Source: Chara braunii
Taxonomy: Eukaryota > Streptophyta > Charophyceae > Charales > Characeae
NCBI GenBank assembly: GCA_003427395.1
Contig: BFEA01000452.1
Coordinates: 949,096-999,472, forward strand
DNA: 50,377 bases
Reading direction: 5' to 3'
Shown: positions 11,244 to 21,475 of the stretch, piece by piece
Position numbering within the stretch: position 1 is the first letter of the stretch
Layout of the letters: each line of letters begins with the position of its first letter
The notes under the pieces: generated by a model
What the model was told of the DNA's origin: nothing
The model's database searches: none
Seen by the model: only the letters and a program-made list of their open reading frames with translations
Program-made: the position numbers and the translations under genes

Positions 11244-11680
11244 TGTCGGGCGCATCGGTCCGACACCGCACGGGGGCAGCGCGGGACCCCCCCGGCCGCG
11301 TCACGCAGGAGTTGGTTTTCATAATCCTTCGTCGCAATATACATGGAGCTTCCGCAAGCCGCTCCGGCCGGGTGCGCCAGCCATACCTCTCGCGAGCCCG
11401 TACGACAGGATAGGGCCTACACGAGGCACGACTTACCTACACCTTACGGGAGTTGTCACCTCCCTTCGGTGGGCGTATCCCCGCCGAGCTACCAGTCCAC
11501 AGTACGAAAGCTAATCAGTTGCAATCGCAGAGGTGGACCAGCCGAGGGCGTTTCTCGTTCGCTGTAGCATAGGGGGTATGCGCGGTAATACGCCTCTATC
11601 GGACCCGCACCCGAACCGATATCTTGGGGGGGCTGAGGTCCCAAGCGCGACTCATCGTCGGTCGACTAGGATGCATCCCA
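11244..11680. repeat. R430 module, copy 2 (start of unit C)
   Basis: Near-identical in structure to 4638-5067. It starts TGTCGGGCGCATCGGTCC and ends GATGCATCCCA. Its first 28 bases contain CGGTGTCG/CGACACCG as a small inverted repeat. It separates the end of unit B from the body of unit C. Confidence 0.85.
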
Positions 11681-13034
11681 CACACCACGCACACTCCACT
11701 TTACAAACACTCATACACACAGAACAACATATATACGAAACGACACAATCCCAACAACGCGACAACGCTCCTAGCCCCTCGGTAGTTAACCCATAACTTT
11801 CCAATGCGGAAATCGGATAAGCGTCGCGCGCTGAACTTAGTATAAAACCGCGCGGACGCAGGGCATATTCATGTCGACTTGCAATGCAGGCGTACACGAT
11901 CAGTCGCAACGATGACGTACTATGTAGTGCCCATAATCAAGCGGTCCCTCGTGGATTCGAGTACCGCTTATGACACTCAAGTGTTAGACTTGAAGTGTCG
12001 TGAGGGCCTAGCCCTTCACGATATTGCACGGCTGAAGGAATAGTCGTGCAGCCGCCGAGGCACCTTAGGCTCTCGACCTGAGTGTCACGGTAGGCCAATC
12101 AAATAGGCTGTTCGCGAGGGAAAACCCCTCCCCTTCAGAGCCTAGGGCTTGGGATGTCCTGGACAAGGACCTCGAATCCCAGCCCAGGACCAAACGTCCG
12201 ACTAAGAAAATCATCAAAAAAAGCAAGAGACAAGAATAAAAGGAGAGACCTTCACTAAGCCCCTCAGTCTCGACTTTTGAGTAGGGCTCTAATGTGGGGG
12301 CTCTTCAACCCACGCAAACATTCATCCCAAGTATACCCATGCATACATATATAAGAGTTAAATATGTGACGATCATTTTTTATGGTCTCACTGGGGTCTT
12401 TCACGATAATACGTATATGTGTGATCGTAGGCAGCCAAATCCAGAATCTGATTCACAGCACATACCTGCCATCACATCAACAAACCAAATCAACAGCTCA
12501 CACACTACACGGAGTCAACCCCAACCGCCTTCGACATTCATACCCCTTGCTTTAGCCATGCAAGCCCCAAAACCTCCTGTCCAACCAACCTTAATTAAAT
12601 ACTCAAGACCTTTGTCAAATGACCATTCAATAAAAGCCCGGGTGAAACCTTAAAAAAACAACGAAATCACCAGGGCTAAAGCCTTTTAGGTTGAGTGTAG
12701 AGGAAGAGTTGAAATTGAGTCGTAGACCGACGAATCGGCAACCGACCTGTTATCAGTGATAAAAGAAGGTGATCCTCAAGGGATCAAGCTGAATCTAGTC
12801 CTGAACTTGAATCAAATGATCAAGAAAATTTGCAACACACGGCAGGTCAACCCCCAAGCTATAATCATTAGTGTATGGAGAACACAACTCCATGACACAT
12901 CTTCACTCAAAATTTTCTTATAAGTTATACCTAAGTCTTACCTTTAAGTCAGTGCTTAAGCTGAAGGTAGACCAACTGCAAAGTCTCCCCTATTCTGGGT
13001 GGATCGCCTGAATCACCTATCAAAATATAATTTA

Positions 13035-13895
13035 TCTAAACTAAGAAAATTTTGGCAGCACTTTCCGTAGGAAAAGTGCCTTTTTATAATTTATATAAGC
13101 CTAGATATGGGAGCAGAAATAATCTCAACTCCTAGAAAGTCAAATTTTGTCTAACTTTCTGAATTACTAGAAATTTGGGCAACACTCCCTTTAGAAAGGG
13201 AGACTTCCCAGATTTATACTAAGTCAGATCCGAAAGCAGAATTAATCTCTAACTCTGGAAAGTCAAATTCTCTATAACTCTCTGAATTAGTAGAAATTTG
13301 GGCAGCACTCCCTCTAAAAAGGGAGACTCCCCTGATTTATACTAAGTCAGATCTGAAAGCAGAATTAATCTCTAACTCTGGAAAGTCAAATTCTGTCTAA
13401 CTCTCTGAATTAGTAGAAATTTCGGCAACACTCCCTGTAGAAAGGGAAAGGGAGACTTCCCAGATTTCTATTAAGTCAGATACGAACTCGAACAACAGTT
13501 CGAGCTCAACTTTTATACTGAGTTTGACTAACTCCTTAATTTTGCAGAAATTTCGGCAGCACTCCCTCTATAAAAAGTGCTATTCCAAAATTTATACAAG
13601 GCTAAGTTCAAAATTTTGAGAATAACTTTGGCTTCTCAAAGTTCAATTTTGTCGAACTCCCTGAATTAGTAAAAATTTGGGCAGCATTCCCTCTAGAAAA
13701 TGAGACTTTTCAGATTTATATTAATCCATATATGGAAAAAACAAGTTGAACTCTGACAAGTCAAAAAGTTCACTAACTTCTTGATTTATAGAAATTTCGG
13801 CAGCGCTTCCCGTAGGAAAAGTAGCTTACCAAGATTTATACAAAGCCAAGAATAAAAATAGATCTCAGAAAATGCAGGAATTGACCTAAGTTAAA
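13035..13895. repeat. ~120-bp tandem array, seven units
   Basis: Seven consecutive units of about 119-130 bp start near 13035, 13160, 13280, 13402, 13532, 13657 and 13777. Each has a CTGAATTAGTAGAAATT-type start, TTTGGGCAGCACTCCCT, an AGAAAGGGAGACTTCCC-type block and ATTTATACTAAGTCAG. The first and last units resemble the units of the short array in B (GTAGGAAAAGT variant); the inner ones are more alike, as expected for local amplification. Confidence 0.85.
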
Positions 13896-14129
13896 AAGCG
13901 TTATCACAAAAAAAATAGGAATTGTCACTAACTCCTATGGCTCTAGCACGTGGCGAGCAACTACAGCAACTACCTATAGTAATGAAACTTAAACAAACTA
14001 GCCATCCCATTCAGTCATATGCAAACCAAACCACCAATGTAAGTACTCTCACCACCCCAAGTTTATTCCATATAGATAGTTCATGAATCTTCAAGTTTTT
14101 GATCCTTATACCCATCTTACATAAGACAT

Positions 14130-14820
14130 AGAGCTGGACCATTCGTCATGGAAACAATGCCCAACTTGTCTTTATGATATACACGAACAGGTTGCACAAC
14201 TACTTCTCTCTTTTTTTGGGCAGATTACTAGGCCATTCGCCATGGAAACAATGCCTAGCCGCCCTGAGCTGTTTAATATGCAAGGATTTAGTATTTCTCT
14301 GACTTTGTTTTCAAAATAAAAAGCAAATATGGGAAGGGGACTGAACCATTCACAGTAGAAACAATGTTCAACTTGCCCAAACTATTTCCATTTATACTTT
14401 GTATTTCCCTTTTTCCCTTCTTAATGATATGGCTTGACGCTGGACCATTCACAGTAGAAACAATGCCCAACTGCTAGTTCACATGCAAATATACATAAAA
14501 TACTTTCCCTTTATACTCAGCTTAACTTATGTGTGTGGTTTTCAAGCTAAACCATTCACCATGCAAACAATGCTTAGCCTTAGACCAGAAATCCTCCCTT
14601 AGAATAAACAAAAACTTAAACTCCTTCAATCAGGCAAACCCCCAGAGTTAACTAGAGCAACCAGGCCATTCACATTGGAAACAATGCCTGGTTCCCCTAA
14701 AAATAACTAAATAAACACAGCAACCAGGCCATTCACCTTGGAAACAATGCCTGATCCTTCAGAAAACAGTCCAAATAAACATAGCCCTGAGCCATTCACA
14801 GTAGAAACAATGCTCACGCN
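14130..14820. repeat. Hairpin array with variable stems, loop type CCATTCAC-GGAAACAATG
   Basis: Eight elements share the core CCATTCACNNTGGAAACAAT and have stems that differ but still pair. The clearest are CTAGGC/GCCTAG (14228-14233, 14253-14258), TGAAC/GTTCA (14342-14346, 14366-14370), GCTAA/TTAGC (14546-14550, 14574-14578), AACCAGGC/GCCTGGTT (14659-14666, 14686-14693) and TGAGC/GCTCA (14788-14792, 14812-14816). Copies near 14133, 14440 and 14722 pair with one mismatch or bulge. The CATT/AATG bases extend the stem inward. It corresponds in position to 7282-7990, but the shared loop differs. Confidence 0.8.
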
Positions 14821-15086
14821 TTGGTTGACCCGGTCAAACGCATGCAGTCTACCTTCCTTCCACCTTCCCCCAATTCATCTATAGTCTGCTTTCAATCAGA
14901 ATAAAATAGAAACTTAGGCTTCACTCTCACACATTCTTTCCAGTTAGTCTGATTAGGTCAAACGCATGCATACAACAATCATACTGCAGGGCAAACATGG
15001 GTAGTAGTAGGCTGTACGGATGAAGATTATTTACCTGAAGGTTACCTGCCTCTAGAACCTCGCCTAGGTTCCGGCAGGGCTCCCGC

Positions 15087-15117
15087 AATCGGTGGGTGGA
15101 CTCCCCACAGAGTCTTG
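15087..15117. repeat. 31-bp conserved block in unit C
   Basis: Counterpart of 8308-8338 with two substitutions. It is preceded by TTCCGGCAGGGCTCCCGC, again similar to the ~120-bp repeat core. Confidence 0.7.
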
Positions 15118-17767
15118 ATGCGGACCTACGGGTTGCAATCCCGCCTGCCGCCTTCCTCTCAGAACCAATAGACTAGACTTAGAGTTAGAAAGGCAGAATG
15201 AGGAAATGTATAGCCGCTCAGATCCAAGAAGGGTGCTCTCAGACTCGCTTGAGAGGGCCTGGTAATCTTGATCCGCCTGAGGGCCCAGCAATGGCAGCCA
15301 CGTTTAACAGCTTGGTTAATCCATAGTCAGACCGCCGTAGTCAACCCCCCTGGCGACCTCCCAAATTGTTGCACCAACCCCCTTACTGTCCATCCTAGTC
15401 GTCTCCCCGGATCTCAACACTTCCTCTTAGCCCGGTCGCGGCCGCTCGGCAGCCAGACTCAGTCAATCAGCGGTAAGTAGTAATACGTAGTACCCAACCA
15501 GCTGTCCGCATGCAGCAACAACACCCTGCACGCCGTAGCCTTGTGCTTAGTTCACAGATGCAGCAGCCGTGCACAACGGCGGTCACCAGCAATAACAATA
15601 GTCGACAGCAGCCACGGTATGTGGCATCCAGCAGTTTCCCTTAGCCTGACCCCTGCTGCCCAGCAGACTGCAACAGTTGGCCACAGCCGGCGACAACATG
15701 CCATAGTACGCGGTAACCAACAGCAACGCGCAACAGTCTCCCATAGTCAGCAGCGGTATACCCTCAGGATACAACAGTAGTTCGTGCACACTGGCAACCC
15801 GTAGACGCAGCAGCAGGCCTCGGATAGCAGACAAGTCCCCAGTCCCTGGTGCTTGCCCATATAACTGCTCTCCTTTGATATTTCAAGGTTTACTCCTCTT
15901 CCTTCACAGTCGCCATGACTATAACTGCCGGCAGCATGAACAACTAGACCAATCGATCAGGCCCGATTCACCGGCAGGTCGAATCCTTCATCAGCACAGG
16001 GCCGGACACTTCTGGGCAGGTAAGCAAGCTCGTCCGCCTTGACCCTGTTTCATATGCAGCCTCTAGAATACCGCAGCGTGATTTGCCCCATACGAAGTCA
16101 GCAGCCCCATGGCCTGTGTCTGGTAATTTGTCCAGTCAATAATTAACGAAAGCCCTGCAACGGCCCCTCGCCCGCAAGCTAGCTGATGCAAAGGGGAAGT
16201 GCCACTAGTAACGACCTGCGACAGAAGCAACCAATCGGCAGTGCACCATATGAACACAGTATGTTGGTGCCGTAGGTGATAATAGTCCTACGCTTCGGCC
16301 GGTACCCAGTCCCGTGGCCTCGTCCTACTGCCACGTCCCCAGCGGCCCTCACAGACTTGGCTCTCCGTCCACCCCGCACCAGCAGCCCCTGAGGTAAGTG
16401 CACTCTCTCCCTCTTCTCCGCGCCCCTGGCCAGGTAAGCCTTCCCCACAGCTCATCCCACGATGACTCGGCCAATAGGCTGCGCAGTGGGGCGGCCGATA
16501 GGTAGGTCTTCACCTCTACGGTTGTCGCCTTGCTACCTCGAACGACAGAACAGCATCTACATCACTTACGGGCAGGGCTCCAACTCCACAGTTGTCCCCT
16601 CTACCCCGCCCCAAACGAAAGGAGCACTGCGCTACCAACCAGGTGAGCCCCAAGCCCCCGAAGCGTGGCCCCACACTACCTAAGTCAACCGGATACACGA
16701 AAGCCGAACCAATCTCTCCGCAAATGCGGCCAGATTCATTCCACTTTCAACCTCTCCTTTTACTGACCTATCGCAAAAACTAACTCCATATTCTAATTCG
16801 CCCTACCCAAAAACTCCCATTTCAAGTCTCTTCTCGCCAAATTTCACAAAAAAACGGGAGAGAGAAGCGATTTCTATCCCCACCATATCCTTCTCCGCCA
16901 CCTCTTCGCGCAGCCCATTCTTTCTCTAACTCCCACTCTACTGACTATCTCCTCAAACTAACGCCACCACTGAACTCGCCCGGGGCCAAAAACCCCCGGA
17001 TCATCTCTTTCCCCGCCGAAAACCATCACCAATTACACGTACTCGAACTCACTCCCCGCCATCACTGTCTCCCTCCCTGTCTCAGTTTGTGAATAAATCC
17101 GGACGCAAATAGGGTCTGGGTACGTTCCCCTCTGCGGCCCGTTCTTCAGCTATGGCTATCGCTCGGGCATGCCTCTGCGCTGGCCATTCCGCTCCGCTGC
17201 ACGTCTCTCTCTGCTGCGAAGCTCCGCTACCCACCTGCACCCGGCCCTACTCCTGTCCGGGTTCATTCGAATCCTCTTTCCTCTCTCCTTCGTAGCTGCC
17301 CCTGCTCTCCCGTCGCAGCGCACAGTCCAACAGCAGCTCCCACTATCCTGAGTGACTCTTCAAAGGGAGCTGGTTAGTGAGTAGTCCGCCGCCCCGTTCA
17401 TCACCTCGCTGTCCATCGCTCCGCTGGCCCGCCTGCTGCCTGCACCGCGCTGCTCCTTCCAAATGAACCCGACACGGAAATCGGACCACGTTCGTCCTAT
17501 GCTTCTTCACCCCCGTGCCAACCTTCCCCGACGGGCAGTTGGTCGTACTCCTTGCGTAGTGGTACCAGCGTAGCGGGTCTGCCCCGCCTCGCGTATAGTG
17601 GCTGTGTCGTGCCTCTCCCCACGGCGCCTTCCTCTTCTGTTATCCCGATACTCCCTTTCTGCTACGCCCGCCTCTAACCGGTAGTAGGAACCGCGGATGA
17701 GAGTGAGAAGCGGGAGAAAAGAAGAAAAAAGAACAGAACGCTCCCTCTCCCCTTCCCTTTATATGGG

Positions 17768-17836
17768 CCGTCCTTGCTCAGAGGCCATGCTAATCTACTC
17801 TGCATCGTCCCAATTTTAACGGATGTCCCGAAGGAC
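17768..17836 (-). pseudogene. U6 snRNA-like fragment a
   Basis: On the minus strand the sequence reads GTCCTTCGGGACATCCG, then TTAAAATTGG, then a degraded ACAGAGA region (GATGCAGAGTAGATTAGC), then ATGGCCTC. This follows the order of U6 snRNA: 5' stem-loop, ACAGAGA box, AGC of the catalytic triad, start of the internal stem-loop. Similarity stops after about 65 nt, where TGCGCAAGGATGACACG would be expected. There is no T-run terminator and no clear upstream TATA. The altered ACAGAGA box and missing 3' half make it a pseudogene or a U6-derived repeat head. Confidence 0.65.
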
Positions 17837-18353
17837 AATGTCTGTGCCGCGGGGATGACCGGTCTCGGGCAATTCGCAAAGTTTGGCACTGCTCGTCAGG
17901 TTGTACACCGGCCTCGGCCCCCACGGTGTGCGCCTCTATCGAATGTACCCGGTCATCGATCCTGGCCAAATCCATTCTTCTTTTGTCCTCACCCCCGTCA
18001 CTCTGTCCTTCCTATCGCCCCTCGTCCCATTCGAACCTGCTGCCACCGCTGTAGTGCTCGGTCGCCCTACTGAGCGCAAAACTACTCCTGTGCATCGGCT
18101 ATCCCTCGAAAAACACAACTGCAGTAAAAAACTACCATGAGCGAAGGACGCAACAATGCCGTAAGCCTCGCCACAGTGCCTCCGGTCTCAATCAGTAATT
18201 GCCGTAGCACCTGGCCGCAATGGTTCCACAGCGCCCAACGCTGCTCGCCCTGGCCATCGTGCGGGAAACTTTGATTATGGCCAAACCACTTGGACGGACC
18301 GATTAGTCTCTTCGCCCCTATATCCAGCCGGTATCTCGCACAGATAAGTGTCA

Positions 18354-18446
18354 GTTCCAATCCCAAGTTTACGCGCGTCACCCTTGAGCAGGGGCCATGC
18401 TAATCTTTTCTGTATCGTTCCAATTTTAACGGATGTCCCGGAGGAC
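18354..18446 (-). pseudogene. U6 snRNA-like copy b, near full length
   Basis: The minus strand gives GTCCTCCGGGACATCCG, TTAAAATTGGAACGATACAG, AAAAGATTAGCATGGCCCC, then CTCAAGGGTGACGCGCGTAA and TTGGGATTGGAAC. This follows U6 along most of its length, including the 5' stem-loop, the AGC triad and the GATGACACG-like region (here GGTGACGCG). The ACAGAGA box reads ACAGAAA, and the run after the 5' stem is GTTAAAATTGG where GATAAAATTGG is usual. Both this copy and the one at 17768-17836 share the GTTAAAATTGG change, which suggests a common derived ancestor. There is no T-run after the 3' end. A TATTTATG sequence lies roughly 50 bp upstream. A functional gene cannot be excluded, but a pseudogene is likelier. 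Confidence 0.7.
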
Positions 18447-19422
18447 TACCGCCCACAGCACCCTGCGACCCTACACAATAGCCCTGCGGTAATTCATAAA
18501 TATCGGTTTCCCTTCCCGGGCTCCACCAACTGGACTTGGACACATGCCTGTATTTCAACAGCCCGCGAGCATACAGACCGAGCTAAGCCCCTGGGTCCCG
18601 CGCCACCCGCTGTGCCGCGCCCCAGGCCAAACGGGGCGTGGTTAAGGTAACTCCTGCGCAGCCACAAACGCAGTCTGCAATTGTACTTCAGACAACCCCG
18701 CGAATACAACACACCCCACGCGACCCCACGCGCTCCTACCGCAGCCGACGAACAGAACAGAAAGGGAAAAATAAAATAAAATAAAATAGCAGTAACGTCG
18801 GGGAACCGCGGGGTCGCTGGCACCTCACCAGTCCTGCGGATTGGGCCCGCCGCCACACCCGTAAGCAAAACCGGGGGGGGAATAGCCCCACAGGGTCCTC
18901 AACCCTTCAGTTTCCTCCACGCCGCTCTGCTGCTGCCGCGCCGGCGTCCGCCGGCCTCGATCCCCGAACCTCTGTATTGCCAACCCAAATGTCGTAACCT
19001 ATAGGGCCAAGCCCAAGCCTGAGACTAGTGCCCGGAGAGTACCATACGAGGTAGTGTGGCGCGGCGCTTTGGGCCAGCAAACGGTTGTGCGGCTCCCAGT
19101 GCCCGCGCTGGCTTGCTCACACCGTGCCATAATTGCCCCGCGCTGCCGTCCTACGACATCCCGCTTACCGCACGAAATCGCGCCGTTATTGCCGATACCG
19201 TCGCGCGCTTGACTCGGTCAGATGTACCAATCAAACGAAAATATCCTTAATTCCTACTTAATAAAAAATAAATAAATAATAATATCACTAAGCAAAACGA
19301 CCGAGGTCCGGGCCGACTTTACGATCAACAACAGAAAAGAATCACGCGCGCCTTAAACCCTGCGCGCCCACGCACTCGCTATTCTAGTCAACCTACCCAT
19401 CAACGTAACTCACAGACGCGAC

Positions 19423-19449
19423 CGCGCTTAGCGCGCCGCGCTTAGCGCG
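19423..19449. repeat. Tandem pair of 13-bp palindromes
   Basis: CGCGCTTAGCGCG occurs at 19423-19435 and again at 19437-19449. Each is a 5-bp-arm palindrome around TTA. They lie just before the terminal palindrome of unit C. Confidence 0.75.
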
Positions 19450-19504
19450 GTATACTTAAACTTTAAGCCAAACAATCTTCTGTTACTTGCAAGAACTTGG
19501 GCGG

Positions 19505-19522
19505 ATACCCTTGTAAGGGTAT
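19505..19522. repeat. Terminal palindrome, copy 2
   Basis: ATACCCTT, GT, AAGGGTAT, with flanking GCGG and TCGC that nearly extend the stem by four pairs. It is the counterpart of 2102-2121 in unit A. Confidence 0.75.
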
Positions 19523-19530
19523 TCGCACCG

Positions 19531-20620
19531 ACAGCCTTACCGGACCATATTAAGCGACGTCTCCGTCGCTTCGCCAAATCTGAAAGCTATAAATCCATTC
19601 ACACTCCAAATGCTGACGAAGGAAATGAGCCAATCCGATTAGCCGACAAACACAGGGTAGAGGCATCCATCAAACCATGCCTTCATAACTATATGCTGCC
19701 AGGTTTCTAACTTGGGCCTCGCACCGTCCAGAAATCAGGACACTGGCAGCATCAGTTGCGAAGACCTTCCCAATTGTCCTCTCCGCGGTCCTAGACAACC
19801 TTTGGCTTCTCGTTGGGTGTCCCTAGTCGTGGCAAATACTAGGGACGCGGGCCTTAACCGAGACCTTTGAAGGCACTCTTGCCTTCCTTCTCAAAATCTC
19901 TCGCAATCAAATACATATAAGTATATATGTAAACTTAATATCCACTTTGCTCTTTCTGCAGTCAAGTACAGAAAGGCCAGGTCTCCATCTTGGCCCACCA
20001 TAGCCTGGCTGATTGGACCAGGACTGCAGCCTACTGCATTGTTATTTAACGGCAGTACCCTCATTGGTTACGCAACGATAGGGTTTCTCCTGATAGGCAA
20101 TTAATCAGGACCTCCCAAAATCTCAACCTTCAATATCCCACGGAGTAATTTCCCTTGGGCGGGTAACTCCCCTTAAACTCTTACCCCGTGGTCCCGCAAC
20201 CAGGCTGCGCTGGTTAGCAGCCATCCAATGGGGTTATGCCCTAGAGGTACTAACCTCTTTTCCGTTAGCTTGGCCTTTCTTCAATATGTCTTAGAATTAG
20301 CACCAGTGGTTAAACGGCTGCGTCGCAAAACAAAATCACAGGCCCACTGCGCGATACGCAGGGGCTCGAACGCATTTACCAGCCCTCCTTCAATAGGCAT
20401 GACCTCCTTCGCACGCTTACAAGCAAAATCAACGCTAAATCCACCAGTCCGTGACTCCTGACTTGATCAGAGCCAGCAGCCACCCACCCTGAGACATCTC
20501 TCGCTCTGTACTCATTGCGGCTTTCTCAGACATTTCAAACAACAAGTGGCCCCTTTCCGTCAGACTTTATCACCCATCGAACAACTCGTCATGCCATAAA
20601 TCAATTTACTCACTTCTGAG
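19531..20620. other. Unassigned sequence
   Basis: I see no gene and no clear repeat except short inverted motifs such as CCCTAGTCGTGG...ACTAGGG near 19826-19855. It could be the outer part of the 3' end of element Y or independent sequence. Confidence 0.4.
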
Positions 20621-20624
20621 GATG

Positions 20625-20900
20625 AGTCTTCCAACCAAAAAACCACTTCCCTTTTCCAACAATCCAAAAGGGACTCTCTTCATAACCAAAACACCCCCTC
20701 TTCCAAAAAATCGCGAGGGGTCTCACCATAAAACAACACATTCCCTCTTCCAGAAATCACGAGGGTCTCATCATAAACAAAACACCCCCTCTCTCAAAAT
20801 CACGAGGGGTTTCGTTACATCACAAAACATCACAAAACATCCCATCCTTTTTCCAAAATCTAAGGGGGTCCCATCATAAAACAGAACATCACTGAGAGAC
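20625..20900. repeat. ~48-bp tandem repeats downstream of element Y
   Basis: About five degenerate units alternating ACACCCCCTCTTCCA-type and TCGCGAGGGGTCTCACC-type blocks with CATAAAAC links. On the minus strand this is a repeated GACCCCTCGTGATTTT motif. Tandem sub-repeats like this are common in retroelement U3 regions. Confidence 0.7.
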
Positions 20901-20959
20901 CATCTTATGGGTCCTCATCACAACTTAGATAACTTTCACAAACGGACTGCGCTTCCTCC

Positions 20960-20966
20960 CTTTATA
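20960..20966 (-). promoter_or_regulatory. TATA-like motif TATAAAG
   Basis: The minus strand reads GCAGAGTATAAAGGGAGG. It lies between the end of element Y gag and the 48-bp tandem repeats, so it could be the promoter of a 3' LTR, but no matching 5' LTR copy was found in the window. Confidence 0.25.
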
Positions 20967-21475
20967 CTCTGCCTTATCAGCTGCCGTAGCAAGGTCGCAC
21001 AAGTATACCGAGGAGTAGACAGTTTTACTTACAATCATATTCACAATACCCAAGGTACATAAAAGGTTTGAGTACAACCACACATGTGAGAGAGACAAGT
21101 GATCGTCACATATAAGAATGGTCCCTGAAGGAAACCTCATCATAATATACACTCAGGGAATAAAATGTCTCACACAGAAAGTGTCTCCAAATCATAGCTT
21201 GCTCAACTCAAGCCACACCAAACCCACACGGACAACTACCCTTAGAATACATGTCAGATCTGTCTCTCAAAGGCCAGGGCGTAGGCCACCTAAATGTGCA
21301 CATGCCTCATCTAAACCACCCTGACCCTCAAAACCCCAACTCAGTAGAAACACTAGAGTTCAGATCTAGATTAACAGTAAGCATCAAAATGTCTTCTAAG
21401 TCTAAGAGAGTATCATACAGAACCTAAGTTCATGTCTCACAAAATGCCCGCTCGCTTATATAGACAAAGCCGACC

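Larger units (their letters stand above)
11244..19530. repeat. Unit C: 8.3-kb long non-coding repeat
   Basis: The same order of blocks as unit B, but longer: R430; a hairpin-rich block to about 12250; a block near 12745-13040 shared with B; an expanded ~120-bp array; a hairpin array with a different loop type; and the 31-bp block at 15087-15117. GC-rich, pyrimidine-rich DNA follows from 15120 to 19250, including a stretch at 16750-17330 that aligns with 560-950 and 10100-10500. Then come an AT-rich run, CGCGCTTAGCGCG twice, and the terminal palindrome at 19505-19522. It holds two U6-like sequences on the minus strand. No credible protein gene is visible in its 8 kb. A single ambiguous base is at 14820. 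Confidence 0.7.

Noticed and set aside
20341-20375. T-arm-like GCGTTCGAGCCCC on the minus strand
   Set aside because: No acceptor stem or D-arm can be formed around it.
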